Below are positions 10,601 to 20,897 of a stretch of DNA of 64,000 bases, in pieces. The notes below the pieces were generated by a model. It saw only the letters and a list, made by a program, of their open reading frames with translations. It had not been told where the DNA came from and did not search any database. The translations under genes and the position numbers were made by a program. Every line of letters begins with the position of its first letter. The stretch's first letter is position 1. The DNA comes from Candidula unifasciata. Its lineage: Eukaryota > Mollusca > Gastropoda > Stylommatophora > Geomitridae. The stretch spans positions 326,642 to 390,641 of the forward strand of contig CAJHNH020002491.1 in assembly GCA_905116865.2 (NCBI GenBank), given 5' to 3'.

Positions 10601-12425
10601 CCTTTGTAGCAAAATCTCCACCGGCTACTTTTATTTACCACAAAGGTGACAAGATAATGTCAATGGCCAGGGGGGAAAAAAATTTGCTACTGGATTAGAA
10701 ATGCAGAGCTCTGCCTGCTGAACCTTCCCTCTAGACCAGCTGCCAAATACAGCAAAGGGCCTGCTTATGCTCTGCTATGACACTGTGTTCAGGTTGCATT
10801 TCAGATCATTTCTTCATCTTAGGATTAGGCAGCTGAGAAAATCAATTCACAAATTTCCGGCATTAAAAAAAAATCTGCAAAAGCTCACCTTGACTTTGCC
10901 ATATCTGTCAGACTGGTGACGAATGAACTTCTTGGTCCTCTTCTTTACGATGTTTGTCTTGACGAGTGGTCTGATAGCGGCCATGGTGGATCTGGTTTGA
11001 AAATTAAACAGAATTATGATAATTACCAGACATAACATAACAGATGAGGTTTCTTAGCAGCTCAAGAGTAACAAGGCACAACATTAGAAAGCAAGGACAT
11101 ACATTGCTAGTTAAAAGCCATGCAGAAGAAATATAAACAGATCAAGCTGTAGACCAAGTCAAAAAATGTAATGACAGCCCTAAAGAAACGAAGACCGACA
11201 TTTACTACACAGAAAGCACAATAAAGATCCGTTAACCTCCCATCTGAGGAGACCTGGATGTGGAAGAAGAGGAAACCACAATGCGGCTATTCTCTGAATA
11301 ATGACCATTTATTATGGCGACCAAAAACAAACCCTGGCAGGGCCTCAGTCACATGTAAATTGCAGACTGGCAACTATACCGCCACCGCCGAGTGTATCTA
11401 CCATGCCGTTATGCTAAACTAGATGGCTGGGACTCATGAGTAGCAGCTTCTGCAGCTTTGCTTATGAGACCCAGCAATCTAGTTTAGCCCTGCTTCGTGT
11501 GTAGCGGCGCCGGAGATAGCCTCAGCAATTTACATGTGACTGAGGCCCTGTTTTTGGCCGCCATAATATGTCGCCGTTATTCGGAGGATAGCCCACAATT
11601 TCAATACCCAATTGATAGCACCAGTAGTCGTGGTAACTCCTTGCAGCACCATTCTCACCTGAATGTGACGATCCATGTGTGCCTCCGCACTGCTCACTCT
11701 TTCACCCTTACAATTTATGGCTTAATGACATGTGTTGACAAAACCCCCCCACCTCACACAAAAACCCACTGCCTACATCTAGAGACCGGAACAATCCACG
11801 CGCGGGTGGGTCTCTGGAGTGGAGTGGTCTGACAAAATCAAAAATGGTGAGTGAATGGGAGGCCAAAACTTTTAGTGTGGAAGAAATCGTATAAACCTCT
11901 AGAACCTATTTGCACTAGACTGGACGAAGGGCTGTAAACAGACATTACTATCAACGACACATGGCACACATACATATGAACCGTTCATTGAACGAAACCA
12001 AAAATTCATCTTTTTTATTTGCCTTCTAAGTATCGTGGTAGGCACATCCGTGCCTTCATAATTTTCTGTTAACGATAGTAAATACTTGTTAGATTACTTA
12101 AAATGATCAATGTAAGAAGTAAATTATGTGCCAGGTTGCTTTAGGTGGCTTAAATAATCTCTAACTTCTAAACTGAACAGAATTCCATCCAAACATTTTA
12201 TAACTGGTTCCTATTATCGATAACGAATGTTGGAAATCAAATATAATGAATCACACTAAGAAATATATAATAATATAGTGTGTAATTGGGAAAAATCGTT
12301 ATACTTATTGTATTAAAATAATAAAATCGACCTTCTACGTATAATGTATGATGTGATGGTCGGATATAGTTGGCCATGTACATCATCCTTACCTGTTTCG
12401 ATATCCAACAAAAAGAAAAAGGAAG
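7622..12425 (-). CDS. RPL32: Ribosomal protein L32 (eL32), whole gene span
   Basis: Complete four-exon gene encoding 135 residues, the usual animal length, for large-subunit protein eL32. Coding exons are 10984-10889, 9158-9006 and 7805-7647, all joined in phase 0, with GT-AG introns. The protein begins [20 protein letters not shown], includes the family core [13 protein letters not shown] and HNVKELEVLLM, and ends RLRSKEDE. A non-coding first exon at about 12425-12393 carries a 5'TOP-like pyrimidine tract, which in animals places ribosomal-protein mRNAs under mTOR-dependent translational control. A foldback MITE lies in intron 1 and another in intron 2. One residue block, [12 protein letters not shown] in the second coding exon, differs from the vertebrate sequence I remember. 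The coding span proper is 10984 to 7647. Confidence 0.97.
7647..7805 (-). CDS. RPL32: RPL32 exon 4 (stop codon exon)
   Basis: 52 codons plus TAA. It starts [19 protein letters not shown] and ends [12 protein letters not shown]. The acceptor is CTGCGCAG. Confidence 0.97.
   Translation of the reverse strand, partial: ELEVLLMQNRTFSAEIAHNVSSRKRKDIVERAQQLAIKVTNPNARLRSKEDE
8340..8725 (+). mobile_element. LINE C-terminal fragment in RPL32 intron 3
   Basis: A degenerate cousin of 49890-50365: 'gctattagtgcatttacata', 'caatggtacagag' and the 'ggcctctccaaaaacaatac' block, ending in a short GAT tail (gatgatgat). It lies opposite to RPL32 transcription. Confidence 0.7.
9006..9158 (-). CDS. RPL32: RPL32 exon 3
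   Basis: 153 nt, 51 codons in phase 0, from [13 protein letters not shown] to KFLVHNVK, flanked by acceptor CATCGCAG and donor AAG|GTACTT. Confidence 0.97.
10240..10500. mobile_element. MITE-E copy 1 (foldback), RPL32 intron 2
   Basis: Terminal inverted repeats: left arm 'ggcaatcttctgaataacgg' with 'aacagggcctcaatcacatg', right arm 'catgttactgaggccctgtt' with 'ccgttattcggaggatagcc'. The middle has diverged. Flanks 'ctttatgc' and 'cattattc' agree at 6 of 8 bases, a possible decayed 8-bp target duplication. Confidence 0.75.
10889..10991 (-). CDS. RPL32: RPL32 exon 2 (start codon exon)
   Basis: The acceptor CAAACCAG is followed by ATCCACC and the ATG at 10984, a good Kozak context (CCACCATGG). 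It codes 32 residues ending DRYGKVK, then donor AAG|GTGAGC. Confidence 0.96.
11285..11605. mobile_element. MITE-E copy 2 (near-complete palindrome), RPL32 intron 1
   Basis: The arms pair for about 150 bp: 'ctaaactagatggctgggac' on the left is mirrored by 'agtttag' with 'cccagcaatc' on the right, and both ends carry the 'ggctat.ctc.gaataa' terminus. Flanks 'cacaatgc' and 'cacaattt' match at 6 of 8, again suggesting an 8-bp duplication. It would form a long hairpin in the RPL32 pre-mRNA. Confidence 0.8.
12393..12425 (-). promoter_or_regulatory. RPL32: RPL32 non-coding exon 1 with 5'TOP tract
   Basis: On the minus strand CTTCCTTTTTCTTTTTG leads a short exon that ends AAACAG before a strong donor GTAAGG. 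A C-plus-pyrimidine start, a tiny 5'UTR exon and a first intron just before the ATG are typical of animal ribosomal protein genes. The exact start site is inferred. Confidence 0.7.
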
Positions 12426-12429
12426 TGAT

Positions 12430-13240
12430 TAAAATCGTGACTATGTTTCTTCGACTGGTTCCGGTAACGAAACAAACAGAGTTCGTGTGCTGTTTTTAAA
12501 ATATTGTAAGACGGAAAATAGATTTCACAAAACTGAACATGACTGCACTAATGCCTAGTCCTAACTGTATGCCAAATGAATCAAGAATAAAACGATTACA
12601 TATGTGGTGTTTCTCTGAGCAGTGGAAGTGGAATGGGCGACAGTTTTTAATTCATTTCCTTTTCATAACTTTCTTGTTGTTACTTTTATATGTGTTGGAA
12701 TGGATACCAAATAAATAAGACTTCGAAATTCCACTTAGTGAAAGACAGAAAAGAGAGCCACACTAATCTCTAGTCAGCGGCGCCCCCCCCCCCCCCCTTC
12801 CCCCCCCCCATATAACTGTTAGACTGTGTGGTGCCCTGTCTGACGACAATCTTATTTTACTTGGCCAAACTATTTGATTTTTTTTTGGTCTGCCGACTCT
12901 CCTCCTGATAAGATTTTTCTGAAGTCGACAATTTTCCCTTTGTCTTCTAAAGACAGGGTATTTGTTTGACATTGCTAGCATAACGTTGGCAACAATATTG
13001 TGTTGAACAGTGTTCTTTTATTTAAAAATAAAAAATACTTCAAAACTAGAAAAAGCCCTGCTACTCTCTAGCCAGCTCCGCCGCCCTGCCCTTTTTTCGA
13101 CCTGTTTCACCTTCACACACACACAGAGAGAGGACAAGTCACTGTGTAACCACAGAGTGCCCTAATATAATAGTTACATGCGTTTGCATCTATTAGATTA
13201 ACGTCTCTGTGTGTTCTCCTTTCCTTCGCTTTCACAGGCT
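12430..13240. other. RPL32 upstream region, no gene seen
   Basis: It should hold the RPL32 promoter next to 12430; I see no TATA box at a suitable place. C-rich runs lie at about 12782-12810. No other feature recognised. Confidence 0.5.
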
Positions 13241-13244
13241 GTAA

Positions 13245-13500
13245 ACTCCGGGGGGGGGACCCTCTGTGGTTGTTCGTCCACTTCTAGACTTTAGTCTTGT
13301 TCCAGAACTTTCGTTTTACTTGCACATCCGTTTTACAGATACGCAGATGGTTGTTACCTTGCCTATCAGGTAGATGTACTCCGACTTCGAATGAATCCTT
13401 AATTAGTTTACTGTTACGATATGCTTGTTAGGAGGCAGGGGTTCTGTTCTTCCCCGTCGCCAACCATCACAATGACGCCCTGGACCCAAACGGGGAGTTG
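13245..13500 (-). mobile_element. Element B copy
   Basis: Minus copy carrying 'ttcgtccacttctagacttt' and 'gttgttaccttgcctatcag', ending at 'cccaaacgggga'. First of four minus copies in a row up to 14612. Confidence 0.75.
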
Positions 13501-13544
13501 GCGTCAAACCTTTCGGCTGTTGTCTGGGAATCGTTTTCTCCGTC

Positions 13545-13830
13545 ACTATTCACTGGCTGTGAGCTCCGGCGGAAAGTTCTGGTTATTCGTCCATGAAGAC
13601 TTTGGCTTTGGGCTGAGTTTTGCCTGTATATCTGTTTTACTGTTTATTTGTGCGCAAGCGATGTTCCTTTGCCGCTCGGGCAGATGCACTCTGATTTCGA
13701 AGGAAGCTCCCAATTCGTCGTCTCTTACGACATGCTTGTTGAGGAGACAGTGGGTCTATTCTTGTCCCCCCCCCCCCCCCTCAACAATTGAGCCCTGGAA
13801 CTCACACGGGGAATCCGGTGAAGGAGAGAG
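13545..13830 (-). mobile_element. Element B copy
   Basis: Minus copy with 'ggcggaaagttctggttatt', 'cgggcagatgcactctgatt' and the cap 'cacacggggaa'. Confidence 0.8.
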
Positions 13831-13959
13831 GAAGCGGAGGTAGTTGGGGAGGAAGTGAGTTGTGAATGAACAAGTTACAAGGCGGGGAAACTGATATGGT
13901 AACAGAAACGTTTAAAGCGGCTGAGAAACATACAGGTCAATGAAGGAGCCTCTAAACTG

Positions 13960-14056
13960 TTGGTTTCATGTCTCTCAGAAAAATGCACACCGACTTTAAA
14001 GGAAACAACCCTAGTTAGTTGCCTTTTACGACATACTTTCAGAAGGTAGTGGTTCT
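13960..14056 (-). mobile_element. Element B fragment
   Basis: It keeps only the middle block ('tcagaaaaatgcacaccgac', 'tacgacatactttcagaagg') and runs into the (CT)n array. Confidence 0.7.
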
Positions 14057-14280
14057 CTCTCTCTCTCTCTCTCCCTCTCTTTCTCTCTTTCTCTCTCTAT
14101 CTTTCTCTTTCTCTCTATTTCTCTCTTTCTCTCTCTCTCTTTCTCTCTTTCTCTCCTCTCTCTCTCTCTATCTCTCTCTTTCTCTCTATCTCTCTTTTTC
14201 TCTCTCTCTCTATCTCTCTCTTTCTCTATCTCTCTCTGTCTCTCTCTATCTATCTCTTTATCTCTCTCTCTCTCTCTCGT
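14052..14280. repeat. (CT)n microsatellite, about 225 bp
   Basis: CTCTCT/TTTCTCTC array with scattered A interruptions. Purine/pyrimidine mirror sequence, capable of triplex (H-DNA) formation. Reading frames across it are low-complexity artefacts. Confidence 0.95.
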
Positions 14281-14324
14281 TTTAAAAAGAAGTACATAAG
14301 TGTGTGTATACATATAACACATAT

Positions 14325-14612
14325 CTTCTTCTTCCTTCTTCTTCTTCTTCGCGCTCACCAGCTGTAAACTCTGCCTGAAAGTTCTGATTTTGAACTGCAG
14401 TCCTGTTCCAGAACCTGAATGTTGCGTGTGCATCCGTTTTACAGATCTGACTCATTTGTTTGCAGACTGCTGGTTCCTTGCCTCTCAGGCAGATGCACTC
14501 TGACTTTGAAGGAAGCTCCCAATTAGTCGACTCTTACGACACGCTTTTGGGGAGGCAGTGGGTCTTTTCTTGTTTTCCCTAAAACAGGGCCCCGGAACCC
14601 ACACGGGGAATA
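14325..14612 (-). mobile_element. Element B copy, near full length
   Basis: (CTT)n at the left, then 'cgcgctcaccagctgtaaac', 'gactgctggttccttgcctc', 'ggcagatgcactctgacttt' and the cap 'cccacacggggaat'. A good reference copy. Confidence 0.9.
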
Positions 14613-14734
14613 TATATATATGCGACATTGCTGGCCCCAAGCCCGGGTGAGAGGGAAAAAAAGGGGGGAAGGTTAGTCGTGAGGCCGGCCCCCTCACCCA
14701 GAAAAAAATTTATTTCCTACAGAATGTTGAATTT

Positions 14735-15540
14735 TGTTGAATGAATTAAGAATAGACATCACAGCACTCGGGAAACTCCCATAAGCGCTCCATCCCCATC
14801 TTCAGCAGCAAGTGAAGAGTTTCAATTCCGATGGCACCAGTAACTCTCTGAATGTATTTCCGTTTCACCTTTTTTTTGACTGTTGAGCGTCGGCCAGATC
14901 TCCTGTTAAACCACCCTCAGAGCCATTCTCCTCAGAACGTAATGATCTATTTGTGTCTCAGCACTGTTCACTCGCTTTCAAAGGGCGCTCACAAAATCAA
15001 GCTTGTCATACATAATTCACCATCACCAAGTGGTGCAGAACCGACCAGTCTATCTGCCTGCTCATTTCCCAACACACCGGCATTACCTGGAGAAAATATC
15101 CAAATAATGCTAACTACCCGGAGCCTTTGAAGTTATGCTTGTCCACTCTTGCACTGAGTATACCCGTCTCCACCTTTCTCAACATGCTCTGTGAGTCAGT
15201 TACAAACACGGCATGTGTGTACAGCTGATTCTCAAGCCAGCGGAAGGCAGCAGGGACTGCCTCCACCTCCATTCTCAGACTAGACATTGTGATATCATAT
15301 GCCAGGCTTTGTTGCATTAAGCGACGTCCTTTCGCTTTTGCTATGAACCTCCCTCTCAACACAGAGCCATCTGTACAGATAATTACATCACATGGGTGGA
15401 AATTGTAATGAATCATTTGTTGAACCTCTGATTCTGCAGCACTATCTGGCCAGTCCCTGCACTCACGACCTAAAGTGATAAGAACCCTATACAATGCTAC
15501 AGGAAATGCTTGCAGGAAAAGATGCCATTCCATTAACCAA
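14735..15540 (-). mobile_element. LINE 3' part: RNase H and CPEC-type tail
   Basis: The minus-strand frame at 15114-15533 has an RNase H core with TDGS (catalytic Asp context), MEVEAV (catalytic Glu), TDSQSM (catalytic Asp) and the inter-motif spacing of LINE RNase H domains. After frame breaks the C-terminal tail region (related to 48870-49200) runs to about 14740. Not intact. Confidence 0.85.
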
Positions 15541-15544
15541 ATGA

Positions 15545-16650
15545 GTCAAGTGTTGTGTGATGTACTGAGTGCATGTATGACGGTTACAGATGAACTATAT
15601 ATATATAGTTTGCATATCCGTTTGCAAGGGATGGGAGAGGGGTGACAGGAAATGTTTTACAAGTGCCAGCTAACCTTGCTACACCACTGCACACACACAC
15701 ATCTCTGAAAAATCAAGTTCATGCATAACACCAGATATCAAAACAGACCCAACAGGCAATGTATAATAATGTGCTCTTGATCTTTATTTCAGCCAAAAGA
15801 AAATCAGGAAATTAACAGGCAAATAATTAGTTACCGGGGGAAGGGGGAGTTTAAGATACAAACATTCATCAGTCATGGTGGGACAATTCAATTCAATTAT
15901 TCATCAACCAAAGAAGTTTAGATGTAATTGTTGATGAGTCATGACAACTGAGCACAGAAAACTTTTTTTTTTAAAATGTATTTCACATTACACACAATCT
16001 TGGAATTAGAACCTCAGCAAAACTCATGATTCTCACCCCATCTCGTTCTGCTGTCTGAATTTGTATTTGCTCCCATGGGCTGTCCTATGTTCTAGGAGTT
16101 TTGTGAGATGCCTCCATTCAACGGGGTGTTATGAAATGCCTCCCTTCTACGTCTTTATACACTGTGCCGAAAACTGTCTTGGATTCATTCGAAGCTGTTG
16201 ACACATTGTTACTTTACATATCCCCCATTAAACCTTATATTTCAACAACAAAAAAGATAACTTTTTCCCGCTGATCCCTGGGTTCCTTAGATCAACAAAT
16301 GGGAACAACGGACACAGTGAAGGATTGTATCAATAAATAGTCAACAACTGATATTTTTAGAGTTTAAAATAAAAATTTAGTCACAAATCCTTTTCAGGAT
16401 GTTTCAAGCCAACTTCAGCATTTATCGGCTGTTTGCTAAAGTAGAGAAATAACCATGGCAAAAATGATTATGAAGATATTCTCCAAAGTGGTAATATGGA
16501 CAGATAATTATCATTAGGATTGCCATATTTTTTTAAGTAAGTTCTGGTGAAAGCTTAAAATTAAGATTACACATGATGCTATTTAAAGGTAATGACAGGA
16601 TAGAGCCACTCACCCACACACTGAATTGCTTATTTGTCTGGGGACTGAAA
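15545..16650. other. No gene recognised
   Basis: AT-rich sequence. I see no splice-flanked coding stretch or match to the families named here. Confidence 0.5.
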
Positions 16651-16651
16651 G

Positions 16652-16775
16652 TCTTCTTCTTCTTCTTCGCGTTCACCATTGCTCTGATTTGTCGTCCACT
16701 AAAGGAAGTCCTGGTAGAAGCTGAGTGTTGCGTGTGTGACATAGATGCACTCCGACGGAAGCTCCCCAATTAGTT
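16652..16775 (-). mobile_element. Element B fragment
   Basis: 'cttcttcttcttcgcgttca' then a shortened body with 'gctgagtgttgcgtgtg' and 'agatgcactccgac'; a central part is missing. The following 16776-17280 holds a short 'ctctctatatcttttagtgt' duplication and nothing else recognised. Confidence 0.7.
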
Positions 16776-17284
16776 CTTGAACTCTCTCTATATCTTTTAG
16801 TGTGGGACTCTCTCTATATCTTTTAGTGTGGGAAAAGGGGGAAGGGTGGGTTGAGCCCTCCACTAATTTAGTTTCGAAGAGCACACACCTCTCCCCCCCC
16901 CACTCACCACCCTGCCGTAACCATGACTGTAAATTCTCTTCAGAAGTATTAACAGTAATAATAATATTATCTTTAATGACAAATTTAAAAAAATAAGCTT
17001 GTAATAATATGACATGAATAGGCAAATACTTCAAAAAAATAATATTTGTACACGGTTAAAAGGGGCATCTTATACCCCTTACACAATTATTGGTACCCCT
17101 TAACCCAACCCATCCCACCCCATTTGAGTCTAGAAAATGTGTGAGAAAGAATAGTGGGAGCCGCCCAATGTTTTATTTGTGTCATGTGTAATGACCACAA
17201 GAATTATAGAGACAGTAGCTTAGCTTAGCTACTGGCAGTTTCCCATGTTGGATAGATCAAGGGATCCAGATTACAAGGGACACT

Positions 17285-17550
17285 CCCTGTGTGGGTTTGT
17301 AGAGCCCCATTATGTGAAAGGGGGAAATGGACCCACTGCAACATAACAAGCATGTCACAAAAGTGCTAATTAAGGGGTGTTTACTTCAAAGTTCGAGTGT
17401 ACCTGCCTAAGAGGCCACGAGCCAACAGTCTGCTTACAAATAAGCCTGATCTGTCAAACGGATATGCACACAAATCTCAAGTTCTGAAAAAAAGCATAAA
17501 GTCACAAACCAGAGCTTTCACAGCTGGAGAACATGAAGAAGAAGAAAGAC
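17285..17550 (+). mobile_element. Element B copy
   Basis: 'gtgtgggtttgtagagcccc', 'gacccactgc', 'gtacctgcctaagaggccac', ending 'catgaagaagaagaaag'. The next stretch to 18125 shows nothing further that I recognise. Confidence 0.8.
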
Positions 17551-18129
17551 TCAACTCTGCTGCCTTTTAGGTAACCATGAGAAAGCAAATCCTAACAAAT
17601 GATTGTCAAATTATGATGCAGTGAGTATTACATAAAGACACAAAGCACACTAACTTGATTCAATATAAGACAAGAGATTATCACATTGTTAACATCTCTG
17701 GTGTGATAGACCTATGTGTCTTCTCAACAGTGTCACTAGTGCTAGAAGTCAATGTTTTCTCTGTATTTTTTCAACAATCTCTGGTCATGCACTTAATCCA
17801 ACATAGGACAATAAACTGAGATGTCAGCTCAAGGTTTCTCATGGCTACTGGGTGTGACCATATGTTGATTCACATCTTTTTCAGGAGAGGACAGGTTTTC
17901 TGGGCGAACTTACTCTCAGTTTAAATCTGCACTTGGTGGTTTCTTTGTATTACATGTATACATGTATACCTGTCATGGTTTCTTGGTTCAATCTCAGTAC
18001 AAATCTGGACCAGTCAGTGGTTTATCTAGAACAAAGAAAGAACAAACACATAGGTGTAAAATTCACTAATAACCAAAGAACAATCATGTCACTTCAGGGA
18101 CACTTGCTTGCTGGCCCAGTGGCTGCATG

Positions 18130-18328
18130 TGCTTCTTCTTCTTTTTCTTCTTCATTGTCTCTGATTTCCCACCAGCTGTACACTCTGGCGGAAAGGTCAG
18201 GCTGTTTGTCCACTTTTATCTTGTTCCATTTTATGGATGGGCTTATTTGTAAGCAAATCTTTGGTTCCTTGCCTCCCAGGCAGATGCACTCTGACTTTAA
18301 ATGAAACACCCTTAATTAATCACCTCTT
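18130..18328 (-). mobile_element. Element B copy, left arm of a head-to-head pair
   Basis: 'cttcttctttttcttcttca', 'ccaccagctgtacactctgg', 'cctcccaggcagatgcactc'. It ends where the plus-strand copy begins. Confidence 0.8.
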
Positions 18329-18329
18329 T

Positions 18330-18610
18330 CCCCGTGTAGGTTCTGTGGCCCCATTATGGGGAAAACAAGAATAGACCCACTGACTTCCCAAAAAGCATAT
18401 CATAAAATGTGACTAATGGCGCTTCCTTTAAAGTCAGAATGCATCTGCCTTAGAGGCAAGGAACCAACAGTCTGCACACACATCAGTCAGAGCTGAAATG
18501 GGATATGCACATAATACTCAGGTTCTGGAACCAGACTAAAATTCATTGGTGGATGAAGAACCATAATTTTCTGCTGGAGTTTACTGCCGGTGAACACAAA
18601 GAAAAAGAAT
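18330..18610 (+). mobile_element. Element B copy, right arm of a head-to-head pair
   Basis: Starts 'ccccgtgtaggttctgtggc' directly after the minus copy and ends with 'gtgaacacaaagaaaaag'. Together they make an inverted repeat of about 480 bp, followed by a third, minus-oriented piece at about 18620-18690. Confidence 0.8.
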
Positions 18611-19224
18611 ATACATCTTTTAAGACATGCGTGTTTGGTGGTAGGGGAGGGGCAGTGGGTCGATTCTTTTTTCTCCCAAAATGGGGCCCTAAAACCAAAG
18701 TAGTATTTAAAACAACAATTTGGTTCATTTTCTTCTTGTTCATCTTTGCGACTGGTTTTACATGCCCAGGGTATCAGTTGTGTTGCCTCCATAAACAGGA
18801 AGTCCTCAAGGGTTCTCAAATGTTGTCCTTGAAGCCACTTCCCTTTGCCATGTGCTTTCCTGCAGGTTTTGCTGTTATGGGATAGTTCTGTGGTAAGGGC
18901 TCAGGTTTATTTCATTAAATGGGTGTTCTTTAAGTCCCTCCACAGTGACTAAATATTTTAACTACACAACTATTATTATGTGGTATGCAGTCCTTTAAAA
19001 ACGTTTACATTGGAGGGATTCAGAAAGTTTCTGAGTTAAGAGATAAAGAACCATCATTACAACCCTTGTATTCCATAAATACCCCACCTTGATCTTCAGC
19101 ATCCAGAACAGACTCCCAGTAATCATGGTGTAAACTATAGTCTGATATGTTCATCGTTTATCTTGTCTTTTATCTATTTTAGTGACTACACTTCTTCTGG
19201 TCTCACACACACTTGCATCATTCT

Positions 19225-19345
19225 GTTTTTCTAGATCATGATCAACTGTTAATGAACCCAGCATCACTTGCTGTAAGAGCATACAACATGAGAATGGAAA
19301 CATCAAGATGCAGAGGAAGGCCAAGATGTATATGCATAGATAAAG
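19225..19345 (+). mobile_element. LINE C-terminal fragment
   Basis: Contains 'gcatacaacatgagaatgga' and 'gcagaggaaggccaagatg', matching the AYNM(R/K)xE...RGRPR region of the LINE end at 32230-32535. The rest of 18690-19455 shows nothing recognised. Confidence 0.65.
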
Positions 19346-19456
19346 TAGTAACAACTTGTTTAACTCAGCATTATCCCCATGCTGCAAGCTAACTATCCCA
19401 GAAACCAATCTGTGACACCTAACAGCAATAAGAAGAGAAAGATAATAGACAGAGAG

Positions 19457-19692
19457 TCCCGTGTGGGTTCCGGAGTCCCACTGCCTCGCCAACAAGTATG
19501 TCGACTAATTGGGAGCCTCCATCAAAGAGTGCATCTGCCTGAGTGGCAAGGAACAACCAACTTCACACAAATAAGCCAGTAAAACGAATATACACTCAAA
19601 ACTCAGGTCCTGGCACAAAGCAAAAGACCAGATGGATAAACAGTCAGGACTTTCTGCCAGAGCTTACAGGCGGTGAACAAAGAAGAAGAAGA
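19457..19692 (+). mobile_element. Element B copy
   Basis: 'ccgtgtgggttccggagtcc', 'gtcgactaattgggagcctc', 'ggcggtgaacaaagaagaag'. Confidence 0.85.
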
Positions 19693-20029
19693 GACAGAGA
19701 TAGATGAACTGTTCCTCTACTAGGTTGTTCACTGCATCTGCCCTGTCATGCATTAATTCTCTGTCCAGCAGGGCCACAGACACAAAGAAAACATGAAATG
19801 GGGCTGGGGTGGTGGGGGAGGGGGTATGGGAGGAATCAGCTCACTTACAAATTATGAAAGGGCTTCACAGACCTCGGCCTTGTGTAAATGCTACACAATA
19901 ATAATGTGGTGAATAACAAATAAATTTAATAATATGTCTGAAAATAATATAATATATAAAAACAAACTTAATAAGACAACTTTTATACATGTTTGGGAAA
20001 GGGTTAAGGGGGGGGGGGTATGGGCAAGG

Positions 20030-20130
20030 TGGTTGGGGTGCCTTAGGCACCACCACTGTCTAGGGATACAGAAACCAGCCAATCTGTCTGCTGATTTATT
20101 TCCTATCACACCCTTATTTATCAACTCTTC
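20030..20130 (-). mobile_element. LINE RNase H end fragment
   Basis: The minus strand reads NKGVIGNKSADRLAG, the conserved 'GIKGNEKADRLAG' end of LINE RNase H domains. Confidence 0.65.
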
Positions 20131-20139
20131 CAGTCAAAA

Positions 20140-20730
20140 TGGACGCTAGGCACTGTCACTGTTGTGAGCTGTGGAAAATTTTTGCTTCTGTCAGATGTTA
20201 GCTGGTGCATTTTTGCTCCATTTGTAGACAGAAAGGATAGTTTCGTTGCCCAGCTTCTGAGTTGCGTGCATGGTGTGACACTGTGAGTTGCAGATTTCAT
20301 TTGGAATGTTTTTCTACTGTGACCAACCTGGTGGTTTGAATTGAAGATTCAGAAAAAAGTGCAATGCCTGTTGTCACAATATTGGTGGTGCCATTATGTG
20401 ATTAAAATTGATTGCGTGTGCAACTGCTGATCTGTTTGTGACTTCTGCTACCATCCATGATGAACTGCATTTCTAATATTGGACTGTTTGTGTTAGCACT
20501 TCGGATGGCTAATGTATGCTTTTAATGCTTGTATACGCTAGTGCATATGCTGAGACAGCAGTCTGTCAATCTTTCCACAAGGGACTGTGATGAACATTCT
20601 GTGTGTTTTTCGCTGGTACAGGAGCGGAGCAACTATGGGTTGACCTGTTTGCTATGAAGCTGAAACTAAGATTACTAGATAACCAGATTCCCAGATTTAT
20701 CAATTATTGACCTCTAGACAGATTTCTTAG
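20140..20730. other. 3' flank or intron of the Sec14/spectrin gene, nothing recognised
   Basis: No exon with DH-domain character is seen here. AATAAA on the minus strand near 20096 could serve the gene if exon 14 is terminal. Confidence 0.4.
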
Positions 20731-20733
20731 CAT

Positions 20734-20897
20734 CTACCTACCAAACACTGGCAGCTCACGTACAGTATCACATGATTCAAGATTATCCTCTTCATCCTCA
20801 TCATCATCATCAATCATTTTCTTTGACTTGTTTGCCCTAAGGTTTCCTGGACTTTTGGCAGAAGAATCTGCAGAGCTACTGGACAATTTCCTCCAGT
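20734..20897 (-). CDS. Sec14/spectrin gene, exon 14 (last found)
   Basis: Acceptor TTTAAATTTCAG, two lead bases complete Asp from exon 13, then [16 protein letters not shown], a DDDDEDEED run and TVRELPVFG. The sequence TTTGGTAGGTAG then offers both a donor (G|GTAGGT, exon end 20742) and an in-frame TAG at 20736-20734, so the exon may be internal or terminal. Confidence 0.72.

Noticed and set aside
14019..14433. Ser/Leu-rich and Arg/Glu-rich frames
   Set aside because: Low-complexity (CT)n readings flanked by element B sequence.
15114..15533. RNase H-like frame as a host RNase HI gene
   Set aside because: Motif layout and flanks match LINE RNase H, with another copy at 49.2 kb; frame breaks on both sides.
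16699..17034. 111-codon minus frame
   Set aside because: Runs through an element B fragment and a short duplication; no acceptor or donor in phase.
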